In this document: in pieces, positions 33,996-48,400 of the stretch | Layout of the letters: every line of letters begins with the position of its first letter | Position numbering within the stretch: position 1 is the stretch's first letter | NCBI RefSeq assembly: GCF_037975245.1 | Contig: NC_092570.1 | Coordinates: 14,159,001-14,217,500 of the forward strand | From: Apostichopus japonicus | Taxonomy: Eukaryota > Echinodermata > Holothuroidea > Aspidochirotida > Stichopodidae | Direction of reading: 5' to 3' | Length of the DNA stretch: 58,500 nt | Notes under the pieces: generated by a model | What the model was told of the DNA's origin: nothing | The model's database searches: none | What the model saw: the letters and a program-made list of their open reading frames with translations, nothing else | Made by a program: the position numbers and the translations under genes

Positions 33996-35746
33996 CTTCT
34001 TCCAAAACAGACAATTTAAGACAAGAATTGGACTCGGTCTGACACGTTACCTAGTGCTGTAGGCCTATCACTGCATCGACTTTCGTTTCGTTGCCTGTGA
34101 TTTTGAAGTGATGACCTCGTTTATAGCCATGCACTGGTTAAATAGTGAGTGTTTCATGTCGCTCCTCCGGGGACTTTTAGTACTGATATTGGCCTGCTCG
34201 ATTTGGAGGTCAAGTTAACATTTCCTTGTTGTACCTTGTAAGTTGATTTCTTCTCTTGTCGTTACGGAGTCATTAGGGACATTTTTTCTTTAGTCCTTAA
34301 TTGTTATAAAGCCGTGATGGTTTCGAAAGTACTACTGGAAATCTGATCAATTTAATTAGCATACTAAAATTTGCGGGCCTGATAGTGGTAATTGCATCCC
34401 CACTGAGTATTGGTCTGACTCATGCCTATGTATCTACCCGCTTCCCGATCTAAACTTGTGATGGGAAACATTTGGATGCACCACTAAAAATATGACCAAA
34501 GTCGACCACGCATTATTTGGCAAGTGTTAGTATGGAGCCTAGCTGGCCGGACCAGAACTTCACCGAGTTCCATGGTTAAACTCATGTAGTTTTACGCCTG
34601 ACCAGTTCTGTAAACAACGTTAGCTAATTATCTTGTTTAAAAAATGGCCATCTCAGTAACCTGACGATAGAATAAGGAGCACAAGAAAATCTCCACACTC
34701 AATTTAGAAGTGGGAAAATTTTCATGAGACATAAGGTTTCGATCTCAAAATGGAAAAAATAATATTCTACGTCTTTTAGACTGGATTTGTCACCGAATTT
34801 GATAATGACGTGCATATGAGTAATAAACGTATTAGACTATTATGGAATTTGCAGGCATCTGTACGTTACCGTTGCTATGCCCAAACAATGACATTTTTGT
34901 ACTGCAGGAATTGTGTGAGTGATTCATCATACGTTAAAACAGTAGGCCTAGGACTAGTTCGTGACGTTTTTACAGAAAGAGGTGAGTATTCACAGTACCT
35001 AGGTTGCCTTAATGAATATTTAGTGACTTTCATTTTCAGCTGCTTTGTTTCATGTGGGCTTTCAACGTTTGATTTCCTTTTCTCTTTAGTTGAGACCTTC
35101 CCATCTGATGTTTTTGTCAATGTCAGCCTAACTAACCTAGGCTAGGCCTATACCACACCAGTTTTATATTGAGCTTATTAAGCACAATGGCTGAAGCCTT
35201 AGGCTTAACACTAGCTCCGGTGTGGGCTCCACACATTAATGTTAGAATAGGCTAAATCCTAACTGAGGCCTACTAAAAGTATTGAAGAAGTCGGTATTTA
35301 AGTCACAATAAAGGAAAGGAAAAATCACATGATTTCTTTGCTTAAGAATTAGATATTTGTTGTTAGTCTGGAGAGGTGAATTGGATGTAACTTTTGGTCG
35401 TTACTTGCTAGGCCTAGGCCTAAGCTGATGTGAACCTAGGTCCAGGACATGTGAAACAGATGTCTTAGACTGAAATTCTTGAATTAATCATTAATTTTTA
35501 TTGATTAAGCAAGCACAAACCTCCCTACTCTGTGGGTGTATTGAAATGTAGTAAACTGAATTAAAAATGACAAAAATGTTATATGAAATGGTATTTGATA
35601 TTCATACTACTAGGTTAACTTTAGGTATTAAATTATCAATCATAAAGGTGTAGGCCTAAGTTGCACCAGGAGCATCAATTATTACCTTGCATTACACATT
35701 CATGTTCTCTGCATTCTCTAATAGATTAAGAAGTCAGACTTTCAAA
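33996..35746. promoter_or_regulatory. Divergent promoter region of MPDU1 and CCDC39
   Basis: The two start codons are 1.75 kb apart and point away from each other. TAGGCCTA-type words are frequent both here (34062, 34944, 35128-35160, 35408-35424, 35650) and in the first MPDU1 intron. GTTACC and GTTGCT at 34865-34876 resemble tandem RFX (X-box) half-sites, as might be expected near a cilium gene, but no full X-box spacing is present. A good donor (AAAGAG|GTGAGT at 34981/34982) could end a CCDC39 non-coding exon. The exon carrying the CCDC39 ATG begins after TAATAG at 35725. Confidence 0.45.
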
Positions 35747-38700
35747 ATGAGTGTTAAAAGTGTCCTTAGTGGCATGGACTGGGATGAAGGTCTCCAGGTA
35801 CCAGTTGCTAATGATAGCAACAAGAAACTTGAAAAGTTGGTAAGTAAATGCATCTAATCGAAACCCTACATTCCTTTTTGAAAAGTATTTTCTTCGGCTG
35901 TACTTATAGAATGGTGTCATGGTGGTGTACGGTATTTTCGCATGTTCCCTAAATTCTCATTCTGTGGATGTGTAGTACTAGTAGCTGCATTGATAGACAC
36001 TGTAGTTGCTGTGTAAGTGAGTCAGATTGTAACCCCTTTTTATTCAATCGCAGTTTCCATCGACAAAGCATTAACAACATCCACATTGTATCAAAAAAAC
36101 AAATATTGTATTTTGAGTCCTTTTGTGGATTCTTCCCCACATTTATGTACACTAAAACCTCAAATGATGCGCGAAGTTAGGGAAATTTTCGTTTTGCATC
36201 GAGCAGTTTGACTTTCGACCATTGAAAGTATAGCATTTTCTATTGTTGGTGAAATTTGCTTGTACCATCGATTATTATTATTATTACACGAGATTTATAT
36301 AGCGCCTTATTCAATTAAAAAATTGCTCTTAAGCGCTTTACAGCAAAAGATAAAAATTTGTTAAAAGTAAAAAAAATTAAAAAGGATATAAAAGTTAAGA
36401 TTGTATAGAAACATAGAAATGTTAAAACATAAATAGAAAAATAAATAGAAAAATTATGACTAAAATACAATAATAGCACCTAAAATAAGTATGTACAGCA
36501 AGTAAAATTAAGTACATTAATCTGTGTTGGCAGCTCTGAAAAACAGTGTTTTAAGTAATTTCTTGAATTGCGTTAAGTCTATATTAATATTGCATATGTC
36601 CTGGGGTAAGTTATTCCATAATGTGGCAGCAGTATAATCAAAACGTTTAAATTCATATGTTGATGAACGGGTAGAAGGCACACTAAGTAAATTTTTATTC
36701 ATTGAGCGTAAGGATCTAGGCGGAATATAAGGTATGGTCTCATTGGTGATGTAACTAGGGGTCAAGTGATTAAGAGCCTTAAAGGTAAGTAAAAGAATCT
36801 TAAATTTTGATCTAAAACGTACAGGTAACCAATGTAGTTCATACAGTACAGGAGATATATGGTTGCGACGAGGAGTTCTAGATATAAGGCGAGCTGCACA
36901 ATTTTGTGTGCGTTGTAGGCGGTTTGTTAGAGACTGTGAAATACCAATAGTAAAGAATTGCAATAATCGAAGCGAGAGGTAACGAGGGATTGAACCAGTA
37001 TTTTACATGCATCAGTTGTAATGAAATCTCTTATTCTACCTATATTACGAATATGGAAATAGCAAGACTTGATAATATGATTAACTTGGGTCTCCATGGT
37101 AAGATGAGAGTCAAAGTAAACTCATAAATTCTTAACAATAGATGCAGGATAAATGGTATTGGTCCCAACTGTAATGTGCGGAGTTACATCGTCTTTCAAT
37201 TGGGTTTTAGGTGAAAAAATAACAAGTTCCGTTTTAACATCATTTAACATAAGTTTGTTTCTCCTCAACCACATCCCAACATTGTTTACACATTCCTGCA
37301 ACTTTTCTTGTATTTCTGTCCATGGCATTTTGGGATCAAACTGTAAATAGAGTTGCGTATCATCGGCGTAGCAGTGGTAGTTGACTTGGTGACGCTTTAT
37401 GATTTCACACAGTGGTTTGGTGAACATACAATAAATGATGGGGCCAAGTACTGAGCCTTGTGGGACGCCACTCGATTAAAACAGATAGCTGAAGAATAGA
37501 AGTTAACCACTGAGCAAAATCAGCAAAATTGTCATTAATCGTCATTAAAGCCTTTGCTATCGCAAATTTACTGTATGCCATCATACATGTAATTTTGTAG
37601 CAAACGAAACCTTGCAGAAAGCTTGGCACTCTAGGAGACCTGTTAGCCACTTCTTTGGAATGGTTAACTATGTGCACAGTCAGGTGTTATAAACTAAGCT
37701 AAGTAGTTGTAAAATATGGTGTTCATTAATCACCTTAAAAATTGTTTCTTGATTAAAGATGGGCCAATAGGGAAGGCGGATGGATGGGAGATAGGGAAAA
37801 GGGTTTAGTTGCCGGTACAAGAAGTGGCCCCCATGTGAACTTTAATGTTCCCCATAGCTCCACAGCTAGCCTTTGTTACGATGAACAGATATGATGTACC
37901 CATTTTTTTTTTCTTTAGAATAAAAAATAACAATATTATTTTCCATCTCATATCTAACAGCTTCAGAAAAACCAGCAAGATATGACAAAGCTCCAGCTAG
38001 AACTGGGACAAACAGAAGATCGTTTGTTTGCTCTTACCGAGCACATGAGAAATGTTCAACAGGAGTTGAACAACACGCAGGTTTGTCTTTATTTGATTTG
38101 GTTTTAATATCTACTTGATTTAATTACTTTGCTCCTGAAGAAGAAGCATTTCACATGGACATTCATAATGCCATGTGGACAGTTGTATTTATACATACTG
38201 CATCTACAAACTATTTTTGGTATCGTCATAGAACATCAGTGGGCTTTTCATGTTAGTACATGCAAAGTTAAAATTGTTGGAAGCATATTGATTGGAATAG
38301 CCTCAAGGTATAAACTAACATTCACCTTTAATAAATAATGGCAAAAGCATTGCAGAGATAATTCTTAACAAATAGTGTGCAGAATACAGTAGGTTTGGTA
38401 TACAGCAGGTGCACTTGCCATGAAAGTGCTAAAGGCCACGGCAAAGTGATAATAATTTTTACTTAAAGATCTTACAAACCTTTCATGACTTTATAATCGT
38501 TTTATTTATTGCCAATATAGTTTTGTAAGCAAGTGTATGTCAGTGTCTAGGTATATCTACATTTCCAACCATTCACTAACTTTAATTTTCAGAGGTTCAT
38601 GTCAGCTTCTTGTTTTATCTTACCGACAGGCTGTGAGCCGTGCTCGAGAGAGAGAGATCGAAACCGAAAACCACATGGTTTTAGTGGCACAGAGAGAGGA

Positions 38701-39375
38701 GGGACGTTTGAAGCAAGAAATCAAACGACTGGAGAATGATCTAGCAGAACTGCAAGAGAGGAAAAACATTCATGAAGTAGGTTGCAGAACTTTGCAGACA
38801 GCACCTTTTCACACTGCATCGTCATGCTTACTGAGCATAAGAAATGTATAAAATTTCAGTATAAAAATGAAAACACTAATACTTGAATGGGTGTTTGTAT
38901 ATGTATTTGTTTATTAATATTTAAAGAGTTTAACACGTTTTTTTTTTGTTTTTTTTTTAAATTGTGTGTCTTTTTCAGAATTCCATATTTAAGAACACAC
39001 AGAAACTTGAAGAGATGAAGTCGCAGTTGAAATGGGACCAACAAGCACTGGAAGCCTGGCTAGAAGAATCTGCCAGTAAAGATGAAGATGCCATGACTTT
39101 GCTGAAGTATTCACAGATAGACGATGCTAAGATCAAGGTCAGACCTTATTAATATCAATAGTTTGTATTCTTAGCTTTACTTGTCCTAATTTGTCCAGAT
39201 TTATGAAAACTAACTGATTGACAAAAAGTCAGATTTTATTCTTTATAGCTTCTTCCACCCCCCCCCCACCCCAAATTGATGCCTTTCAGATAAGTTGTTT
39301 GGAAGAAGTTCAATGATTAGGTTTTGTAAACTTATGATAACAAGCATGACTTTGAATCATTGAACAGTATGCCAT

Positions 39376-39412
<37 letters not shown>

Positions 39413-42400
39413 AATAACGGAAAAACTGTTAAACAACTATGCTGCATTTAGAGAAAGGCTGGATCTCGAGTGAGATACAATAATTATGATAACAAGCATG
39501 ACTTTATATATATATATTTGATAACAAGCATGACATGGAGATACATACATATATATATCTCCATATATATATATATATATATATCTCCATATATATATAT
39601 ATATATGGAGATACATACATATATATATATATATATGGAGATACATATATATATATATACACATAAAGGATGTTGCAAATTAATTATTATCACAATAGTG
39701 CATTAAAATGTGCAGAAGCTTTATATCCAGTTTTATATTTACTGGTCTTTTTACTATATTAATAATATCATTCCTACTTTTGCTTTTCTGTTCAATATTT
39801 TGTAGGAGTTGGCTCTGAGGATGGAGAAAATGACGGGAGATGCTCAAAAGAAACGGAAAAACTTAAACCATGAGATGACCGAAACGCTCACCGCCCAGGT
39901 ATGTAGTATCAGGAAGGGGGAGGAGGGGGTAGCTAATTGATATGGTAACAACAGTCCTGCTTGTGTGGAGATTAGGTAAGGGACCTAAAACAGTGGCCTG
40001 AAATGAAACTTCACCTTATATATTGATATATTTCTTAAATACAATCTGGAACATTTGAGTCAATGAAATACCTTTTTTTAAATGGATAAAAGAGAGTGTT
40101 GATAGAAATTTTAATCCAATTCAATATCGTCCTTAACAAAACAACTACATTGTATTTTTTTTTCTCCATTCTAATAGTTGGAGCTGGATAAGACAGCAGA
40201 AGAGTTTCGAAAAGCACACAATGACAGACAAAATCTGATCACCCAATGGGAGGCAACCATCGAGCAGATGCAGAAACGAGACAGAGAAATGGATGGATTG
40301 GCATTGGTATGTTAGAAAGTTTCAAAGATTATTGTAGAATTTGAACCAAAAATAAATCGATATATATTTTTTTTTTATTGTAGTCTGTTTATATTTACAT
40401 GTAACGGATGAACTACTTGGAGCTTTGTTATGAATATATAAGTCTGTGGCATATTTAAATTTAATGAAAACATCTCAACTGCAAATTTAGCAATTGGTTA
40501 GATGTTATTAATGAAATTGTATTTATATGATCATAAGGAACATCCCACCAGAATGTCAGAACCTCAGCTTTCTTTCTCATGAATATTTCTCTTGCATGTG
40601 TAGTACATTGGCGTACTTCTCATTCGTAAACTCTTATCCTCCTAAAGAAAACGTTATGTATAACCAATCAACCATTTTCGTAGAACCTAAATGGGCCAGA
40701 AATATTTTTCCAGTAGTAGTGAAAAGAAATGATAACCATCTCGACATTCCATCTTTGATCATCTGATCATAATAATTTTCTTCCCTTTTAGTCAATAGTT
40801 ATATCATTTTGTCGACTTCCACTGAAGTGTTGTTCCAGTTTGAAGTGTTTGGTGATTGAGTGTTTGCAGAGGATCATAGATCTCCATCAACTAAATATTT
40901 CTCTCACAAATCTCCTCTGCCCTTTGAAAGGATTGTCAAGGGAAAAATTTAGTTTTAACTGATGACGGAGGAACATATCCTTAGTGTTCTGCCGTGGTTT
41001 CCAAAAAATTCCTGTGTAGCGTTATCAAGATTATCGATAAACAAAATTGTCACAGATTGTAAAGTAAGTGAACTTGAAGCAAACAGGTGTGATGTCATGG
41101 TTACAAAGAGGAAAATATTTGTTTCTTCCATTCTCTTTCGCCTAAATTTTCTACCTTGGACAATACAAGGTTCCATCTTTACATTAAGGGGTGTGAAGAA
41201 GTTATCAGTACCCCCCTCCCCCCGCATTTGACTCCAGTATCTTCATATGTTAATGTCTCCCACTAAGCTTGAAGAAGAAAATTGGATATGTACATTTTGT
41301 GAAGAAAAGATAATATAAATAGTAATATGTCAGTGTGCATCTATGACTATCACACCGGTTTGCTTCAAGTTGTTCACTTTTGGGTAAAAATTTCAACTGT
41401 GCTGGTACCTCAAAAGATGTACGTAGGAATTGAATGTTAACACTTCACCGGGATGCTTAGAATATGTCCCTCTTTCATCAGTTAGATATAAATGTTTACC
41501 TGGCCCATCCTTTTAAACTGGTTGCACTCTGTGCAGGATATGAAGATATCAAACCTACTAAGGGTCTCTACGTTTGCTAAAAGGTATCGTAATCTATATT
41601 TTCTGTGTAGCGATTAGCCGAAGCCAAGGCAGAACTAAGGGCGAACGAAAGCCAAGTTGGGGAGAAACGTCAGTTTCTCGAGAACGAGATGGAGAATAAT
41701 CAAGAGCAACAGAAACAGATCCAGCAGACAGACCGTCTGGCGGCGAGGTTGAGGCAAGACTACCAGCAAAATGAGACTCAGAGGATTCAATTCCAAGATG
41801 AGGTTAGAAGATCCTTGATAGGTTTTTCTCAGCCACTTCTTCCTTCTTTCTTCTCCTACAGCTGTTTTGGTTTGGTCATATCTGTTATGACTGATCAAAC
41901 TGTGTGCATTGCAGGATAAACAATCACATGAACTGAAAACAAAGCATTAAAATCAATTGCAGCATCAAAATATATTTCCAGCATCAAAATCATTTCCAGC
42001 ATCAAACTCTTCTGTAGGTTCAGAAATTGATCACAGACAGTTCTCATGCAAATAAAAAATGTACACTCATGGCACTCCCTATATTGGGCTTTAGACAGAA
42101 AAATAAAGTATATCATTCACATGCACAATGCAAAAGGCCGTTGGAAAGTTTCATGGTATTGAACTATTTCTTCATTTTTATTAAATGTAACATCACCTTG
42201 GGGTTAGCTAATGAACTGCATTATTAGAAATGATCCTATTATTAAAAATAGTATCAAAACATTCACCAGCTCTTTCTCCTGATTCTAAACTTTCCAGTTT
42301 GCTTTTAATGGGATAGTTGCTGAAGGCAATGTCTTACAGATATAGTTTTCTCCTTTCATTGTGCCACACAAGTTATGCACATACAGCTGGGTATATATAC

Positions 42401-45400
42401 TACATTTTACCCAACATGTTAGAATTGAGCTATAAAGTGCCCTGCTTTGACACCAGATAAATATTTTTTTCTTTTCTTTTCTTTTCTCCTTCTGTCCACA
42501 CAAGATGGAAACACTAAAATTCACAGTGGAGAGGACGGCTTCTGATTTGGAAGCTATGAGAAGACAAGTTAATGAACTCAAGAAGGACGTCGAGGAGAAG
42601 AAGAGACGGTACGTACAATGTTTACTGTGCGGTTTCTGGTAGAAACCGTGTAAACCGGTAGAAACAGGCAATAGTTTATCCAGTATCACATTGGAAGATG
42701 CTTTGCAATATGGGCGAATTGCTCATAATATCAGTGCCAAGCATACATAGCAGTTTATTTGCATTTATGAGAGACAAATATCAGTCTCCTTTAAAACTGC
42801 TATGCAAAATTTGAACAATTAAGTTTAATATTCCATGAATGTTAAGTACTTATGAATGATAAGGTTTCACTGTTCTACAGGTATGTAGCAGCTTGCGATT
42901 TGGTTTTACTCTGACTATATAGACATATTTAAGCCTTCAGAGTGATGCAATAGTAACGCCATCCATCGATCTATTTTATGATCCTTTCTATCGGTATGGG
43001 AACATTTCTTTTGGTAACATATCCCCCCTAGAGGAGGCTATATATGAGGGTATTATTTTGTGTGGATTAGAGCAATAGCTCTCAAAACTGTGGGAGTCAC
43101 CCAAGACTGGGACATGATACACTTGTTGATGGGTCACTGGCTACTTTGTAGTTAACTAGTGTAAATGCCAATAAAATACTTGAATAGAGCAGGTTGGGTT
43201 GACCACTTCTTTGTTTACACATAGTATACAACATTCTACAATCTTTTCTTTAATAGTTCTTGAAGTCCAAAGGTTTTCTTGCATTGTAAAACTGTCTGCA
43301 AAGAAAGTACTTTCTCGGATAAAGTTGTTAATTGTCAGTTTACTGAATAATAGTGAACCTTCACTAGAACTAAAACAAAAAAAATGGTGTAGGAAATGCG
43401 AACTTACTGCCGAATTAATGAAAATAATGGAAATTGTAATCTGCTGGATCGTCTACATCAGTCACTCATTAATTTCAGTCTCTCTTCATTTTTTACTTCA
43501 GTCTTTACTTCAGTTTTAATAATTGATATAAAAACTAATTTCTTCATTCACTAATAGAGTTGAAGTGGCCAAAGCCAACCGTGCAAATCTGATGGAGAAA
43601 TTGAAAGCAGCCAGTGATGCGACCATTTCTGCAGAAGAGAAAGCGGCCATTATGGATAATATGCTAGAAAATGAAGAGGAAGACATGAAGCTTATGGAGC
43701 AGGAGCTCAAAAGACTCCGCGATGTGCAGTACAAAAAATCGCAGGTTCGTCAATAATCTCTCGACTCTCAAGTATATGCTCTCCTCTCCATATGAGATGC
43801 CCATGTCAGGTTACCAATGACTCAGCACAGCTTACACCACAGTGGCACTGAAATAAGCGTTAACCACATTGATTTTGACTAATTACTCTCAGAAAATAGA
43901 TACTATAATTCAGTCCTGTAGCCAGACCAGGCAACATGCCTACCCCGACCCCATGCAGACTACTGTGCCCCCTCCCCACAACTGTGTTACCATCATGTAC
44001 CTAAAAATCTCACAAATTTCAGGGTATGCGTATTGTGTCACTTCTAAAATTGTTGGTGTCCATCTCTAGATTGTCAGTACCCCTCTAACTCCTGGCTACG
44101 GGGTCCGACAGTGAATATTTATGAAGGAAATGTCTTATTAATGTACCATGAAACAGGGACACAAACTATTACAGGAGGAAATAGCCACCATTTATTATTA
44201 TTATAGTATGTTAACATTGCAAGGGATAACAAGAAGGTCTCAAAAAATGGAACAAGGTTTTGCTACTCGTTTATGTTGTTGGTAATCACTCTAAGCCCCT
44301 TTAATAGACTTTGATTTTCACTTTCAAGCCCAATTGTAAGGCAGGAGTCCAACCATGTACAAAGTGAAAATTACAGTTCAAACTACTTCATTTCAAAAAA
44401 TTTCAAATTTTTTTCTTGCACTTCCTCTCAAATGACCCCCCCCCCCTTATTCTAACTATTCCTTAAGTACAATGTTTGTTATCTTAAAGTTAATTTATTT
44501 GCTTCTGTCAAGAGTGTAGCCTTCGTGTTAATTGCTAATTGTTTCACAAAAGTATTTTCATAAGGTTTACACCCATCCAAATGAGGCAGGTGAAAACTTG
44601 GCCTTAAAGTTTTGTTCCCTTTGGATATTGCAGAGATTTAAAAGTGATTTGGGTTAATCTTGATCCTACAACCCTAATCCGTTTGCATATATCTTCTATT
44701 GTCTAGGAACTGTACAATGCCAAGACTGTAGAGAAGAATTCTGCTGCCGAGATCCAGGGCGCCAGAGCCGCCAGCCGAAACCTCAGCAGCCGTATCAACA
44801 AGTATGATCATGACTCGTTGAAGCAACAAGAAATTATATATAATCAGGTAGAAACAAAGAGTTTGCATAAATTTCCTGTTTTTTATCTTAAAATTTTGAG
44901 TTTAATTAAATTTATTAAAAAAAAATTATGGTATTAAATCTTATAGTTTATTATTGATAGTTGCATTTCATTTAACATTATTATCAGGAAATGGTTCATA
45001 CATGATCGTGTATTTTGTAACTGCTGTATGGTCATGTGGAAAAAAGCCCAAAGTGCTGGTATTTGTACACCCCAGGCCAACTATTATTCCAGTAATAACT
45101 TTGCTAATTGTTAGACTTGTTCCTTACAAAGTTTCTTTATCCGCCCAGGGCTTGATCAAACAAACATCTCAGATGATATGTCAGTTTCATTGCTTTCAGT
45201 GCTATCTGTTTTATGCAATTGACCATAGCATTGCTATAAAACAATGATTTATAGGCAGACATCACTTCTGATAAACCTTGATACGATAAAGATCCTTAAA
45301 AACAGTTCATTAGTAATAGTTAGTTAATTAGTATTAATTATACATTAATTAATGAAAGTATTAGTATGATATAATAAAGTATTTAATTATAATAGTTAAA

Positions 45401-48400
45401 GTATTTATTAATTAATAAGTGTTAATTAGTATTCACTTTTATTTGGGGGTCTGTATCGGGTAAGGATAGACACTACATGTATTTTTGTTGTGAGTTTAAA
45501 ACTATTAATCAAAAGTGTAATTTCGTGTAATTTAAAGTAAAGCCACATTTTTAAATAAAATTCCAATTGTAAACAATTGTGTGAGTAATATCACTTCATT
45601 TGCCGGGCACTTAAAGTTGCGATAGCACTCTCATCATTATTTACAAGTTACCTTCGAGTTTCATTTCAAATGAATTTTGACATTTGGTCAACATATAAGA
45701 ACTTTTCAAACCTTTCTGACAGGATTTTGCAATCCAACAACTGGAGAGAAAGATTGCTCGATTGCAGGGCGAGAGAAGCACAGAGGAGATGGATGCCCTG
45801 AACGCAAAGATCAAAGCACTCACGGGTGCCCTCGATGAAAGGAACAATACACACTCTCTACTGAGTACACAGTTGAAGAGGCTACAGGTGGGTTTCAAGA
45901 GGGGATCAACTCTAAAACAACTGGTTCCTCAATAGGCAGTCTGCAAGACCAAATCTGGCCGTCAAAAATATCTCATTCCAACTAAGAAAAAATTTTGACC
46001 AACAATCCTGCAATAATCAGGGCCCTAGGCCCTTGAGCACCCTAGCAGCTTGCCTATTAGAAATTGCACAATCTAAGGATAGGGGGAATTTGGTTTAGTC
46101 TCTCCTTTTCCTCCAACCAATATATTCTCTCTGGCCTTTCATAGGAACCTCCTGTTCTTCAAGCATGCTAATAAGCAGCAAGTCAAGGAAGGCAGGGGGT
46201 GAATTTAGCAACGTTAAATAGCTCAGTGGTCAAGAGAACTGTTCTTGCTAACCTGTATGTTTGACAAAATAGACCTACATCCTCCATGAATTAATTTGGT
46301 TCTCTCTTTTAGCAGTCTTAAGGTTTAGTTTTCGTTCTCTGAATAGGACTCACTAGTCCCTGGATATCCGGACAACCTCTCACAAATGAGAAGATAGTTT
46401 TGTGATATTGATAATATAAAATTGATCATTCATCATAGAGGGCAGATTGTCAAGAACATTTTACCATCAGTGTTACCAAAAGTGTTGCCAACTTTATCTA
46501 TGTTTGCTTGACATTAGAACTGTTGCAACTTTGCATATCAATTGGACACCCCCACCCCTTCTCCATCCCTGTCCACCCCTTCTCCTACCAATGTTCTTGT
46601 TTGCTTATGAGAAGTTCATTTTGTGGCTATGGTTGCATATGCATATTCTGTTTTATGATTATTTTAACTTCATTTACATCTTCTGTCTCTGCTAGGATGA
46701 TATCAGGAGAGTGAAACGGGAGCTAGAGAAAGGAGGAGCAGAGACGGATGACCTGACGAGTAAGATAGAAGAGCTAAACCTTCACAACGACAGCTCTCAG
46801 AGGGAGCTCAAGAGAATTGTCCAGGCTAAACAGGTAAGCCAGAGAGAGGTCTTACGTAATAGACCTCAAATCTATTTTCATGTTTTTAACAAATGTTAAT
46901 GATGTCATAAAGAGGAACTGATATTTCAAAACATTGTAGGATATCTAGCAAAGGCAAAAATAAAATCTGATGCCCTTGTCAATGGTTTTTTTGTTTAACT
47001 CCTATGCTTCAAATAGATTAGTTCTTAGTTCTTTTCATATCTAAGATATTAAGGCCATTTTTGATTTGCATTTTTTTTGGCTTTTTGGATTGAAGTACAA
47101 TGAAATAAAACAGTATATATATTTGCCCCCAACCCCTATCTATCAATATTATCGACAGCAGTTAATTTTCACACACATGTGGTAACACCATAGATGCCCC
47201 ATTCCAGTACCACTGAACTCCTGCCCCCACCCAAATCCCAAACCTGTTTCAGAGTCCCTGCAGAGACCACTTTGTAACATTTCTTTTTCTGTCTCATTTC
47301 TACAGGATATGATGGTGGATGACAACATACTGAAGTTAGAGATCAAACGGCTACGCGATATCTTAAACTCAAAAGCAGATGATGTCTTTAGCCTGGAGAA
47401 GAGAAGGCTGCAGTTAGAAACGGTAACTTGATCGTAGTAACCAGCTAGACAGAGACTGGAAGGTTTTAATTTATGCGAGATGTGATGTTTGTTCATTAAG
47501 GGCATCTAAAATACTTGTATATAAGTGTATGTGTGCTCTGTGTGAGCCTTGGCATATTAACTCCAAAAGTATGTTATGGTTCAACTACATACTTGCTATA
47601 AGGACCCTCCTAATTGAGTACAATTACCCTATCGCAATTGGTAGGGGTCTAAGATCATTTGAGGTCAGCAGAGGTCAAAGTCTGAAAACATTGTAAGCAT
47701 GATGACTCACAAAATGAATCTTGGATGAACTTCTCACTGGGCATTTAGATTCACAGTAGTCAATGCAAAACCCCTGTTGAAATTAGCGGAGGTCAAAGTT
47801 CATTTGAGGGGTCAACAAAAGAATCCAACCAAATATGTAAACACAATAACAGTAAAACAGGGATGATCTTTATACTTGGTATCCAAATCCATCTCACTAA
47901 TTACAAGAATGCTATTGTTTTTCTCATGGAGGTCTAATGTCATTTGGGGTCAACAGAAAAATCTTGTAAACACAGTTACTCCAAAAGTGAAGCTTGGACT
48001 GAGCTTTATACATAGTATGTGGACCGACCTCATTGAGCTCAAGAACTAGATGGTTTTCTCTGGGGGTCAGAGGTCACATGAGATAACCATTGGTCAAAGT
48101 CTTTAGTTCTTGCAAGCTTCAAAGTACAATAACTTGAATGAAATTTACACTGAGTGTGTAGATTCACTGTAGAGAGTAGTGCGTGCAAGTCAAAACTTTG
48201 GAAATGCTGAAAGCAGTGTGTAACTTCCAAATTTAATTTTTTTTTTACATTTTCTACACTGCTGAAACTACATTAAAGACAAGTAATGTTGTATGTAGAA
48301 ATTTTAGGTTTTGAAAATTCATTTATAATAATGTCATCTTTTCATGATTCCTGTCGTTATGTCAAATTCAAACAATTAAGAAATTGTGTCCAGACTTGGA

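Noticed and set aside
39437-39706. Ile/Tyr/Met-rich open frames on both strands
   Set aside because: Pure translation of TA microsatellite.
40955-41231. About 90-codon frames on both strands in CCDC39 intron 6
   Set aside because: No recognisable protein and no exon-like role; both strands are open over the same stretch, as expected by chance.
46200-46260. TAGCTCAGTGGTCAAGAG, a tRNA A-box-like word
   Set aside because: No B box at the expected distance and no shared SINE body.
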